Notes under the pieces: model-generated
What the model was told of the DNA's origin: nothing
What the model saw: only the letters and a program-made list of their open reading frames with translations
Databases searched by the model: none
Source of the DNA: Panaeolus papilionaceus
Lineage: Eukaryota; Basidiomycota; Agaricomycetes; Agaricales
Length of the DNA: 64,000 nt
Assembly: GCA_015501605.1 (NCBI GenBank)
Contig: JADNRZ010000027.1
Coordinates: forward strand, 372,001-436,000
Direction of reading: 5' to 3'
Shown here: positions 49,934-60,158 of the stretch, piece after piece
Layout of the letters: each line of letters starts with the position of its first letter
Position numbering within the stretch: the first letter of the stretch is position 1
Made by a program: the position numbers and the translations under genes

Positions 49934-50235
49934 TGTAAGGGATAGGAATGCCCAGAAGCCAAGTTGATAATCGAGTGAGGAATCATCCTGATCCCCACTG
50001 GCCTATATACTACATCGGATAAACTATCTACCGGTATGCTGTGCACTAAATCTAAGAATAGGCTAAGGCTATGCGATATCAAATGATGGTGACGAAACAA
50101 TCAGGAAAGGAGGCTGCGCACTACGACAGGGGTATCAATGATGCAACGGGCGGCTGTACAGTGATCTAGAGATGATGACCAGGCTGTGCACCGTAACCGC
50201 GCTAGGGTGGGGGTTCTGTGACAGATCCCCTGACA
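49934..50235 (-). repeat. 5' LTR (302 bp)
   Basis: It is identical by eye to 48470-48771 and followed at 50236-50240 by the ATCAC duplication. Going inward on the reverse strand, TCATAATCGAGTC occupies the primer-binding position. It does not start TGG, so a conventional tRNA 3'-end primer is not evident. Confidence 0.92.
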
Positions 50236-50240
50236 ATCAC

Positions 50241-51634
50241 AGGGCAAGTCTAGGGGCTCCAATCCTGTTGATATCAAGTTTTGTAAGTCTTTTTAAGGGG
50301 TATACACATGTTTATCAAGGGGTACTTCACTTGCAGGAACATTAATTCTGCGGGACTTCAGTGAAAATAAATTACAGGGGAAGCTGGATGGGTCACTTAG
50401 ACAAGAGTACCGTGAGTTGAACTACCTTGATGTAATCACAAAATTGGATTATGAGGGCAAGCTGCCACTTGGTATCATTGGGAAAACTCATTGGGAAACT
50501 ATTGATGCTTATCGTGCATGGAAGAAAACAACTGAAGAGGATGACTGGCATGAAGCTATCAGAGAAGAGACAGAGATGGACAAGGTACAGCCCAAATTGG
50601 CAACCATTTCTAACAATAAGTCAAAGAAGAGAAGAAATAAAGAGCCTGATGTTCTTTCTCAAAAACGCTCCAAGCACAACAGCAGCATGGCTCACACTAA
50701 ACTGACATCCATGGAGGTGATGGATTGTGTTCAGATAACAGGTTTGCCTGAGGTTGCACTCTGTGTTGTGGATGACGACCAATCTAACAAGATAGTGTCG
50801 AGGCCAAATATTGTCTACAATGATGAGTATGTTGACCATCTCATGACGGGTCCTGTGTGGGATAGTCGTGATTATAGCTGTGTTTTCGATAGCTGGACTT
50901 TCATTTTGTATTGGTTATGGAGTAGCAACAGGATATTCTGGGGAAGAGTTTTATCTTCCCAGAGTGTTCTGTTATCTGAGTTCATCCTAAATTGCAATTT
51001 GTTGACAGATGTGGATGGACAGGTAGACATGTCATCTTTGCAAGACATGTTGCGCCTTAGTGCTCGTAGGTTGGATGCTTCAAATTATCCAGTGGGTAGA
51101 CATGGTACAGATATTGTGTTATTCTCACATCATCTTTTGGGACATCGCAATGTAGGATACGAGCATTTAGGTTCATGTGATGCATGTCGCTTGCCTCATT
51201 TTGATAAAAATAACCGAGATTCCTATATTGCGATAAGTGGAAAGACTTCAATACAAGAATACATCACTGAACAGCAAGCGCCGGTCTTATGCTCGATTTG
51301 CAATGTCAATGTGCGATCACATCTGTGTTTGACAAGTCGGCGTCAATTACTTTGTTTCCAGGTCATAGATTGCGACGGTATATTGCTTTCTCCATCGATT
51401 GTTATCGATAATGTGAAGTATTGGTTGGCTGGTGTAATTTACTTCAGTGGTTATCATTTTGTAGCCCGCTTGATTACAGAATCATTTGCTGTATACCTTC
51501 ATGACGGCATGGTAAGATCCGAGAGTGTCTATGAAGGGTCATTGGGACAGGACATGACACATTGGGCTTTATCCATGTGTGGCACAAGATCTGCATCCCT
51601 GGCAATTTATGTAATTCGGCCAGGAGTACAGTGA
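50241..51634 (+). pseudogene. Helitron helicase C-terminal part with ubiquitin-protease-like region
   Basis: Joined to base 48469 across the LTR element, this continues the helicase frame exactly (SQGKSRGSNPVDIKFC...), giving about 2,512 codons in all. One nonsense codon, TAA at 50294-50296, lies before the final helicase motif (CLSRGTSLAGTLILRDF). Beyond the helicase there is a spacer and a C-terminal region: WDSRDYSCVFDSW, with Cys codon at 50879-50881, two CxxC pairs (CDAC near 51176; CSIC near 51290) and YFSGYHFVARLI, with His codon at 51454-51456. That order (Cys box, zinc-binding CxxC pairs, His box) is typical of USP-type deubiquitinases. The assignment is by pattern only. An OTU-like cysteine protease is the known alternative in some Helitrons. 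Confidence 0.7.
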
Positions 51635-52254
51635 CTATGGCAAAGATAATTTCGTGCGTTGACTATATGCAGGAGTAGTACCCCTTCGCATACACCTTAG
51701 GGCAAGCAAAAAAGATAGATAAAAGAGTTTTACTTCTGTATACGACACGTCTTTGTAGTTGGTAGGTTTAACAAGTATTGCGGTATGAAATAACCGCATC
51801 TGGTAGGCTACACATCTCACTGTGGTGAATGAGAGTGGGGGTAATAGCTGATAATTATTTTGTTCGACCAGACCTGTGATGTACTGGAAACATTCTGAGT
51901 CGCAATTGAAAGCTGGATAAAGGCGGGGTTCGTTGTTAGGAGGGTGCAATGGATTTTGAAAACTCGGAAATCCACAAGTAGAGGGATTGCCAGGAGGGTT
52001 ACAGACGGATGTTAAATTTTATGGACGGAGGGAGGGGCACTACTTCTAGAATTTAAGTTTAACGATTGGAACTGAGTCACCTTGATCGAAAATTGAAAAT
52101 GAAGAGCAGATGGTTGCGACGGAGTGGGAAACAGGGCGGAATGAGCAGAGACGGAAGTAGGGTGTGCACAAGGGTATAAGAAACAGGACATACTCCCGTG
52201 TTAAAACAACTCTCTACATCCCTGGCGGGAATTATCACCTTGTAGTCTTCTCAT
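51635..52254. other. Intergenic stretch containing the presumed Helitron 3' end
   Basis: No gene that I can support. A reverse open frame of 104 codons at 51635-51949 has no recognisable domain. The Helitron's 3' hairpin should fall here, but I could not identify a convincing hairpin followed by CTRR. GTATAAG near 52173 may serve the gene starting at 52255. Confidence 0.35.
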
Positions 52255-53415
52255 ATGGCTGCGACCATGTCGACCGTTAACATATCTCGGACAGACGACG
52301 AGCACTGGGTTAATGTGTGAGTGTTCTGAACCTTATACATCAGTTGAAATGTGGGCGACTTAAATATGGATATTCAGTCTCTGTCAGGTAGAAAGTGTTT
52401 TCCTGGAGCACCTGGAAGTCAAAGATTTGTTGAAATGGGCTAGAGTTTGCAAACGTGCCTTCATGGGCGTATCTGACTTCATCCCCATTGCGTGGAATGT
52501 CATGCGCGTCCTACGACCCTTCTTCGATGAAGTCGACTTCGGCTCCTTCCGTTATCTACAGCGGCGGTCAGGTATGGTCGTCTCAGGGCACAGTGCGCTT
52601 CAAGTATTCGCAAGGTTGTCACACGAGCAAACTGAGCTGCGCCTGTATGTTCAGAGTCAGCATATGATGAGAGTGGTTGAGTGGTTTGAGAGAAGAAGAT
52701 ATCGATTCCTGAACTCACGCCGCCAATATCCTGGGACGCGGCTTCTATCGCATCGCCGCCTTAACCAAGACTGTTCTTTGTCCTCTGCTCTTGTGTTGTG
52801 CCTGATAAAAGGTGATCTTCGGGTGCTGATAATTGGTTGCCCTGTTTCACCGCTGGCAACGATTTTGGGATTTCATTCAAGTGAGTGCTGATATTCTGCA
52901 TGCAAGATATCGAAGTTGATAAGAATTTAGCGGCAATGATGAATTTTATCACATACGAGAGGGCGTATTGCTTGTTCGCCAAGGCGACTTTGCACGAATT
53001 CAGGTCATTCTCTTTAGATTCGGCCGAGTCATCTTCAATTGAAGATGATGCAGAATTAGAAAGGTTGGAGGAATGGGGATGGCAGATTGTTCGCAGTGCA
53101 TCCTTGGAGGACACTCAGCACCCGGATGGCGCCTTTGCGTGTGCGACTCGCCGTCCTGGAGACTCTTTATGCTGGTCAATTGACCTTCCTCCTTTGCCTA
53201 TTGCCATGAATGGGATGGTGGAAAGGAACGGGTTTGATCTGGTGGCAAAGGGTGATGGTAAACTAGGCGTGGAGTTCACCGAGATGCGAAGCATTTGGCT
53301 CAAATTCGGTCACATTGTGCCAGTAGAAGAGGGTGTACGCTTCAAAGGTCGAAACAGGACCGAGGTGCTAGCGAGGCGTGTCCTGGAGCAAAATATTTAC
53401 CACGACGACTTTTAG
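52255..53415 (+). CDS. F-box-like / nucleotidyltransferase-like protein, member 2 (pseudoenzyme)
   Basis: Start MAATMSTVNISRTDDEHWVN; intron to about 52387; exon 2 to 52880; intron 52881-52930; exon 3 52931-53415. An F-box-like stretch (VFLEHLEVKDLLKWARVCK) precedes the nucleotidyltransferase-like core. The signature is altered: SGHSAL replaces SGSTAL and ELRLYV replaces the DxD strand of member 1, so metal binding should be lost. The FHS/AMMN junction motif falls at the exon 2-3 splice, exactly where member 1 has its intron, confirming homology. The F-box end could recruit an SCF ubiquitin ligase, with the fold serving as a binding platform; that is inference. Confidence 0.65.
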
Positions 53416-53782
53416 GTAGATAGTATTGGCAAACTAGTTAGAGTCTACGGATTGTGCATGGTGACAATGCTCCGTCTCAATTTACTGTCGTCTGATGACA
53501 TTGACTCTGAACAGAAACAAATTATGTATGCCATCACGTGCATGACGAAAATGTTCGAGGTTTGTCGTGATGGGGGTTGTCCAGTTTTCTGGTCATTTCG
53601 AGCGCTGTTCCTGTGATCTGCATTCTCTAGCTGTTTCCCGATAGTAGTTGTCTATCCGCTCTCCATTTTTTCAATCGAGGGATTAAGTATGATGCGACTA
53701 AAAACCGTGGTGTTGCCTATAAGGCGGGTATTGGGATTTTGGCTGTTTACCCTCGAGTGTGTATTGACCCCCTACAGTAATA
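53416..53782. other. Intergenic stretch
   Basis: Nothing recognisable. The interval separates members of two lineage-restricted families on the same strand and presumably holds a terminator and a promoter. Confidence 0.3.
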
Positions 53783-54614
53783 ATGACCACTGAGTATATT
53801 CAGCATCGGCTGAGAGAAATGTCAGAAACGGTTGGTGAGTAGTGCATACCTGACTTTACTTCACGCAGTATTTATCATCAACAGATGCAACGGACGAGTC
53901 TGAGGACTTTAATGGGGTTGGTCGAGTGTCACCTACCGCTTCCTACGTAGGGACTGTGGGTTTTGCACCCCCTGGAGCGGATTTGCCGTCAGCAGAGTAT
54001 CTGGTGACCCTTTGTCGTCCAAACGAGGACAGCTCCATGATGGACAAAATTTATGCAAGGCAATATGATGAACAGATGAGAATGATTAGGGCCGTTCAAT
54101 GATTATATGCGAAGGGCAGAGATGCTGAGTAAGTGAATAAATTACATGGGGGGTTTGTCGCTCATTTTTGTTCAGATTCCTTGTGGTTTTGGAAGAGGGA
54201 AAACCCGCCCTTAGGTTGAGACGCCTGGTTTTTCAACGCAATGACGCGTACAAAAATAGTGTGTTTATTGCCCTTATTGCCATGAACGGGATTGACGACA
54301 TTGACTTGTGTGCATATCTAGGACACGATGGACGGATGGATGGATGGCCCTTGCCTGAAAATTGGGAACAGGTTAGGTCCATAATGGCAGAGAAGTACAC
54401 TCCCTGTCCTCTTCCATGCGTGAATGCTCAGGGCGACGAGCTTGATCCGCGTCACTTAGGGGACTTATTGCCAAATCGCCTTGTCCGTATCACTTTTGTG
54501 ATTCGTCACTTAGCTCTGTCTCATGGACATCCTGGTGACGAAATGGATATGTATCTTGGTAGGTTCTTTTTCTGTTACATGGCGAATGGCATGAAGCTCA
54601 CCGTATTTGTTTAA
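53783..54614 (+). CDS. Hypothetical protein of a lineage-restricted family, model uncertain
   Basis: A first exon (MTTEYIQHRLREMSETV) splices at about 53834-53882 to DATDESEDFNGVGRVSPTAS, which ends at a TGA near 54100 unless a one-base shift is assumed (GPFNDYMRRAEML then a GTAAGT donor). A second open block, 54175-54614, reads LRRLVFQRNDAYKNSVFIAL and has the C-terminal pattern PLPCVNAQGDELDPRHLGDL, LVRITFVIRHLAL. The same pattern (product-Asp/Asn-Gly, Asp-Pro, Leu-Val) is seen in the genes at 56083-57059, 61797-63007 and 63053-64000. It may be one gene with a frameshift or two small genes. Function unknown. Confidence 0.4.
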
Positions 54615-54782
54615 GGGATCATCAAAAAGGTCGTCCTGTTGGAGTAGGCAACTCAGTCACTACGCTTGCACATGATCTTATATTTGTCCAATAATGTCTG
54701 GAATTAACCTTTGAGACATGGTTTCAGATTGTCATTGAGTTTTCACGTCTGAGGGTAATTGTCTTTTGAACTTGACCATACG

Positions 54783-55805
54783 ATGCAGCACACAGGTTCA
54801 GCTCATGTGTCCAATATTTATGGCCCATACGTTGGGTCATACAATGTCGAATCTTTCCGATACATCCTTTACAGATGCGGTATACTTGCCAGCGGTGAGG
54901 GCTTGCTTGAAAAACTGACAGGGCAGCGCGTGTTCCGCAACCCTGCCTTGGAACTGTTTGTGGAGAAGGAACATTGCTCACGTTTGTGTGAGTATCTCAC
55001 CAAAATCGGTTACGGCTACGAGGAAGACGAGCAACATAGTGGGAGCCCGCGGCCGTGGCTTGAGGCATGCATTAGCAACCATGATGTGGATTTTAGATGG
55101 ACCTTCAGCAAAGGCGAGCTAAGGATTGTGGTCGTTGTTTGTCCAAGAGCGGCATATGAAGGAGTTATTTCTAAGGGCAATAGTGAGTCGCGCATTCTTA
55201 CGCTTGATGCATATGTTGACAATCTGTTGAAGGTTGCTTAATGGTCGTTGCGACTGATCGCAAGGTAATTTGCCCCTATCCTGCATCGACACTCGTCAAG
55301 AAGGAAGTCATGATCGCAGGGCATGGTGATGAATGGCCGGCGGAGTGGAGGAAGAAATACTGTCAAGTGGGTTGGAAAATTGTGAAGGATTGGGATGAGA
55401 TGGAGAAGACGCGCTTGAAGGAGTTTCAGCCAGGTTTGCGATGGCTAGGAGACGGTCTTTGTAAGGTATGGAATCTTACTCCGGCCGTCCAGTGGAGGAA
55501 GGAGGATGCATACCAGGTTGAGGCCAATGGTTGGACCTTGTTGGATTCCGATTACGATCACGGAAAGCTGTCTTTTCACTACAAGGTAACTAAACCGTGG
55601 CCCAACATTAAATTTCGTTACGTGCTTCCCGATCGAGAGTCGGCAACATTCGCAGCGATGCTGTTTTCAGGAGGGACTGATTTGACGGATACAGAGTACG
55701 TGCGTGTCTCTTGGTGAGAGCTAATACTAACAGATTCATAGTGGCTACAAGGATGACGAAATGAAATCTTTGTTGACAAGGCGGTATGCAGAAGATGTAC
55801 ATTGA
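54783..55805 (+). CDS. F-box/nucleotidyltransferase-like family, member 3 (degenerate, no F-box seen)
   Basis: First ATG of the open block at 54783 (MQHTGSAHVSNIYGPYVGSY); exon to 55182, intron 55183-55232, exon to about 55688, intron, last exon ending RRYAEDVH at 55805. The nucleotidyltransferase-like core reads GILASGEGLLEKL then PALELFVEK, so both the G-S and the DxD positions are lost, as in member 2. The conserved junction motif appears as NSCLMVVATD, followed by CPYPASTLVKK, matching CLFPKGTLIKR of member 1. Upstream F-box coding sequence may lie in an unrecognised exon before 54783. Probably a binding or decayed paralogue; catalysis is unlikely. Confidence 0.55.
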
Positions 55806-56082
55806 TCAATAGTATTAGATACAATCTGTAAAAATTATACGTGCAAGTTTATGTATCCGAGCAGGTCGGATTCGAGCATGCATTACAGGTGTAGCCTAGG
55901 GTAAGGCGCTCACCTTGAAGCAGGTGAAGGCAAAACGGAATGGGATCTGCGATGTGCGAAAGGCCTCGGTGAATGCCGCGCGCAGCAACAGTCCGCTACG
56001 CCAAGTTGTCATGATGTCATTGCAGTGACAAGGGTATATAAGTAAGTTAATCAGGTTTCAGTAGTCAATAATTTTCTGAACC

Positions 56083-57059
56083 ATGGAGCCTTTCATTCGT
56101 ACTGGAATGTTTTTAGCGGGCAGGTCTGCGTCGTCGCAGTCGTTTGCTCGTTTAGTGCCTCTATTCATTAACCCAGGCTGGTCCAGCCCACATGTCTTCG
56201 CACCTGAAGTTTTTGGGGCCACGGAAGATTATTGTATGGATGTCACTCTCAGTAGTTTCGAAGGCCCGGGGGTCAATGTTCGTTTGAATGATACCAGCAC
56301 CAACGATGAACTTGAGATCGTTTTGTTCGGTTCTCTCAAACGCGCGTCGCAGGTTGTAGTTGAAGGGTCTGAATCTGCTTCTCATTCTATGGTGAGCCTA
56401 TTTTTGCGTTTAGATCCGTTTTATTTCTTATCATGATTGGCGTAGGCTGTATGCAGTGGGAACACTATCCGTCATGTTTTTGAATTGCGCCCACCGTCAG
56501 GGGAGCAGTGTTTCGTCCGTGCTGCTTTTTCAGAGCAGACCATTCGAGTCCATGACTTCGCCACTCGTATGGCAGATCTTCTGGAGGTGAGGTAATTTGT
56601 TTCATATCCAGTTAACCTTTCTTTAATTGAGTTTGAGCAGAAAATTTGCAGTCAGTGTAGAAGTCAATCAATGACTTTGTTACAGGGATTGCGAATGATC
56701 ATGTATGGTCCGCCGATTTTGAAGGTCCGTTATATATATATATTGGCAGTCGACTCATAATTAATTTCTGTTGATATAGTGCGCCGATCCTCCCAGCGGG
56801 GATGACCTTAATCATGAATATGTGGTAGGGCCTGTGATCTCGGATGACAACCACGATAAATATCCAAAGGATCAACTTTATGACGTTGATGGCGTGAGGC
56901 AAAAGTCATGGAGGATGTATCAACTTGTCAGGGAGTCTGATATTTTGATGTTTCGTGGTGTGCTCAGATTTGATCATATCCACGGTTCTGAAACGGTAAG
57001 TTGTGATTATAGTCATATATGCTGCTATATCTTAGGGTTGTAGATTTGTCGTTTCCTAG
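56083..57059 (+). CDS. Hypothetical protein of a lineage-restricted family, second member
   Basis: Exons 56083-56391, 56446-56586, about 56641-56739, about 56779-56996 and a short last exon to 57059 can be chained in frame. It starts MEPFIRTGMFLAGRSASSQS; later pieces read RPPSGEQCFVRAAFSEQTIR, GLRMIMYGPPILK and YVVGPVISDDNHDKYPKDQL. The C-terminal part (LYDVDGVRQKSWRMYQLVRE, then ILMFRGVLRFDHI) resembles the C-terminal block of the reverse-strand genes beyond 61.8 kb. No catalytic motif, signal peptide or membrane segment is apparent. Function unknown. Confidence 0.5.
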
Positions 57060-57299
57060 CGGATCGTGTGGATATAGTGGCGAATTGATGCACCGAAAAT
57101 ATGGTAACCTTTTTGTTATCGAGTAGGGGGGTGTTATTGTAATTTTACACATATTTGTGATCGACATATTTGTTTGTAATTGAATTTGTAAAGCCACAAT
57201 GCGAAGGGATGTAGTGACATGTCGATGTGGGGACGTGTCTATTAAGAGATTATACTTGCTAAGGATTGCAGCCATAGAAGCTAGATGATTACATCAAGT

Positions 57300-58898
57300 C
57301 TGCAAACTGGCAGTCCGCTTGATCCAATCAGGACTGCCAAATTGCAGTGGGCCTTTTGGCAGAGAGATTTCGTCGTAGGGGGGGGTGGGGGTTAGGGGGA
57401 GGGGGGGTGGGTATGAGGGGGTATGAGGAGCATATATGGATGATTTTCCGGGGGTAGGAGGACAGGTAGGGGTGTTGGGGATAGGGGGGGAGGATGGGGG
57501 GATACTGGATAGGGGCTGATGGCTTATCTGGCTGGGTGGGGGTTGGGCAAATGTTGTCGGATAGATATGATATGGGTATGGGGGCGTAGAGAAAAAAATC
57601 AGGATCCCGGAATGGGTATTTTCGGGGTGGGGGGATCAGTGGTTGGCGAGCAATTAAGGAAATACACTCTCAGAGCCGGACACAAATCAAAATAAATCGA
57701 AAAAATAATATAAATCATGAATAGCGCACTCAATTCTGCTCCGATTAGGCTGAAATTTTGAACGCAGCCTCCCACATATGATCCCCATCGATCCTTAAAA
57801 AATGTTTTTTTACATGGGTCACTTGAAAAGCCCCTATCTTTGGCCCAAACAGTATCCTGCTCCATATTGCACCGCTCTGGGCACTATTTTGGGTGATCTA
57901 TATATCGTTAGAAAGCTATTAACAGCCTCTATAAGATCCCACCATCCGATCTGCCAAATTGTACCAGCAACCCAGCAGATCAGGTTCGCTTTTTCCGCTT
58001 TTTAAGCCCCTATTCCCCCTACTACAATTATTTCCTCAATATTGCTTCGCTTTTGGCACTATTTGGGGGGATATATATATCATTAGAAAGGTATGCACTA
58101 TATCTATCTATTCATGTGGTCTGATCTGCCAAATGTGGCCACAGAAGCAGCAGATCTGCTCTGGTTATTGTGCATTGATTAAATGAGCCCCTATTTACAA
58201 ATCAAATCTTCGTCCTGATCAGGAATATTAGTGTGATGTCATTGATCCCATTTAATCTCATCAATCCTCATTAATTAGCTTCGCTTTTTTGGGAAATTGG
58301 TATCACTGATCTGCTTTCAGGCACAAATGACATCACACTAATTAATATTCCTCCCCCACCATTATTGCAGCATTTATTCCACCGCTTTTTGGCACTTTTA
58401 TATGGACATATATATATCACTAGAAAGCTACAGTTGTCTAGTATTTGAATCTGATTTTTACTTAGTTAATTCCCTCCAGTAGATTACCCAAAACAGCTCC
58501 GCTTTTTTGATAATCAATAGCCCCTATTTATTAATAGCATTATTACTGCTCCATTTTCCACCGCTTTTTTGGCTCTTTTTCTGCACACCATATATACCAT
58601 TAGAAAGCTATAAGTGTCTAGTTTAAGAATCTATCATTATATTATCACTATCCTCACTGGGGACTGCACCATTCAATTTCGCTTTTTTGGTAATTAAATT
58701 AGCCCCTATCTTTAATTACATTTCTTTGTGCACCATTTGTATTTATTCCCTTTATTATTTTAATTGACATATATATATCAATGGAAAGCTACAATTGCCT
58801 ACTTTCAGAATCTGAAAACAGAATGGAAATGTTGTGCTTGTGGATGGAGCAATTGCATTTCGCATTTTGGGTACCAGAGCGTGGGAACACCCCTTGAT
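57300..58898 (+). repeat. Left arm of the foldback element
   Basis: It begins with a single-copy 80-base end, then a G-rich tract (about 57380-57500), then AT-rich subrepeats, and ends GGGAACACCCCTTGAT. Short open frames in it are mirrored exactly in the other arm and have no domain; they are not genes. Confidence 0.9.
57831..58790. repeat. Degenerate ~180-bp tandem subrepeats in the left arm (mirrored at about 60267-61226)
   Basis: Two anchors recur in step. GCCCCTAT occurs at about 57831, 58006, 58187, 58520 and 58702. ATTAGAAAGCTA-like strings, usually preceded by TATATATAT, occur at about 57908, 58083, 58420, 58600 and 58781. Spacings are 175-182 bp, with one gap of about 335 bp that equals two periods. 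Each period also has CCGCTTTTTTGGC-like runs. The right arm carries the same series inverted. Confidence 0.7.
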
Positions 58899-60158
58899 CC
58901 TCCTTCTCCTCCTCCCCCCTCCGCTTTTTTGGCTTCATTCCTCCACACCCACTGCAGCTATCAACATGAAACTTGGCACACCTCTTCATAAGCATTATTA
59001 AATGACTGTCACCGGCCCAATAGTGGAAATACCAACTATCTTGCATTCTATCAGCATATTAATCCATAATTCCTTAAATTCTCAAAAAAGCGCACCAAAA
59101 TGTAATGCTTCTGTATAATGTATGCCAGTAAATGATATTCCTATATCAATATTGCATGCTGGGGATCTGAAATCCAATGAAAGTGCGTTATATACACCTA
59201 TATTTGCATGTAGAATTAGCAAAATGCATATACCTGTTAGTCTGGCCTCCTATGGCTTTATCCATTAGTATTTCACTACATATATACATCTCTAGCATTG
59301 TCAAAGGGTTCATATACACCATATTTAACGTTCTACACAGCCCACCACCCGATATATTGAGCCACATTTGTAATATTGACCATACACAAATGCAGACCTG
59401 AAAATACACTATTCTGCACTTTACTATACCATAGCAGTCCTATTTATACTTCACAACTGGCAGGAAACCAATATATTAACTCTAGTTACACGATGCAAAA
59501 AACCCCAAGTGATTTGGACAAGTGTAGCCATCTGTAGGTTCAAAATGGTGTGTGACCATCATAGTTGATGCTGGATGTTTCAAGAATACACACAATCACC
59601 ACTACATCAAACTCCTTCTGACCGCTTTTTTGAGGCTCTACCCTTCCACAATCATCCAAATCACTTCAAACCTTTTGTGAACATTACATATCATGTCTCT
59701 CCATGTATCTGTATGTTCTGATTAAATTATTTTGTCTCTGATCCTCTGTCATAAGCTTATCAGTGGAAATTTGAACGATTTTGAGATCTGCTCAGAATTC
59801 TTTGGGGGTGGGCTACTTTTGAAGGCACAATCGAAGCGTTCTGAGAACAGTTTGCAGCATGTTGAAGCGATCAATACTCATGAAGATATTCACAAATTAC
59901 TATTCTGCATGCCCTGAGGTAGTATTTAGTGTTTTCTATTCTGTTGCTTGAACTTTTGAAGCGGTTGAGTGTCAAGTTCAATACTTTTACATGTTATGGG
60001 TAATATTCAAAAGTTTTTTCAATGGTAGAGGCCCCAAAAGAATGTATTATTGGGTATATATGGTGCAAATATGGTATTTTGATATGTAATTGGTGAATAG
60101 AATGAGTGGACCCTTTTCAATTTGTATATAAGCGGGGACATAGCTATATGTATGGTAT
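58899..60158. other. Unique core of the foldback element
   Basis: 1,260 bp, AT-rich, not mirrored. It has a CCGCTTTTTTG run near 58920 and 59620 like the subrepeats, but no open frame longer than about 75 codons and no recognisable protein motif. Confidence 0.6.

Larger units (their letters stand above)
48470..50235 (-). mobile_element. Young non-autonomous LTR retroelement encoding only a KH-domain protein
   Basis: Two LTRs of 302 bp that I read as identical bound a 1,162-bp interior. Both start TGTAAGGG and end CCCCTGACA (TG..CA). ATCAC flanks the unit at 48465-48469 and 50236-50240, a 5-bp duplication typical of LTR integrases. The single gene and the purine tract point to the reverse strand as sense, so 49934-50235 is the 5' LTR. 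No protease, reverse transcriptase, RNase H or integrase is present; it must be mobilised in trans. Identical LTRs imply a very recent insertion. It splits the Helitron helicase frame. Confidence 0.92.
42325..51634 (+). mobile_element. Helitron (autonomous type), inactivated; termini not located
   Basis: This is the minimal extent, covering the Rep/helicase frame. Helitrons transpose as rolling circles using an HUH endonuclease and a PIF1-family helicase, both present here. I could not identify the 5' TC end or the 3' hairpin with CTRR, so the true element is somewhat larger. It begins just downstream of the JmjC-like gene. A 1,766-bp LTR element sits inside it. Confidence 0.8.

Noticed and set aside
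50279..50334. Intron GTAAGT...TTGCAG spanning the nonsense codon of the Helitron
   Set aside because: Splicing there creates a TGA at the joint, and reading through gives conserved helicase residues (CLSRGTSLAGTLILRDF), so the TAA is better explained as a mutation.
52030..52055. CTAG near 52046 as the Helitron 3' end
   Set aside because: No stable hairpin precedes it at the usual distance.
57380..57420. GGGGTTAGGGGG strings suggesting telomere repeats
   Set aside because: TTAGGG-like units are not tandem and sit inside the foldback arms, so this is not a telomere.
57959..58186. Small frames repeated on opposite strands in the two arms of the foldback element
   Set aside because: Identical frames on opposite strands follow from the palindrome; they have no domain and lie across AT-rich subrepeats.
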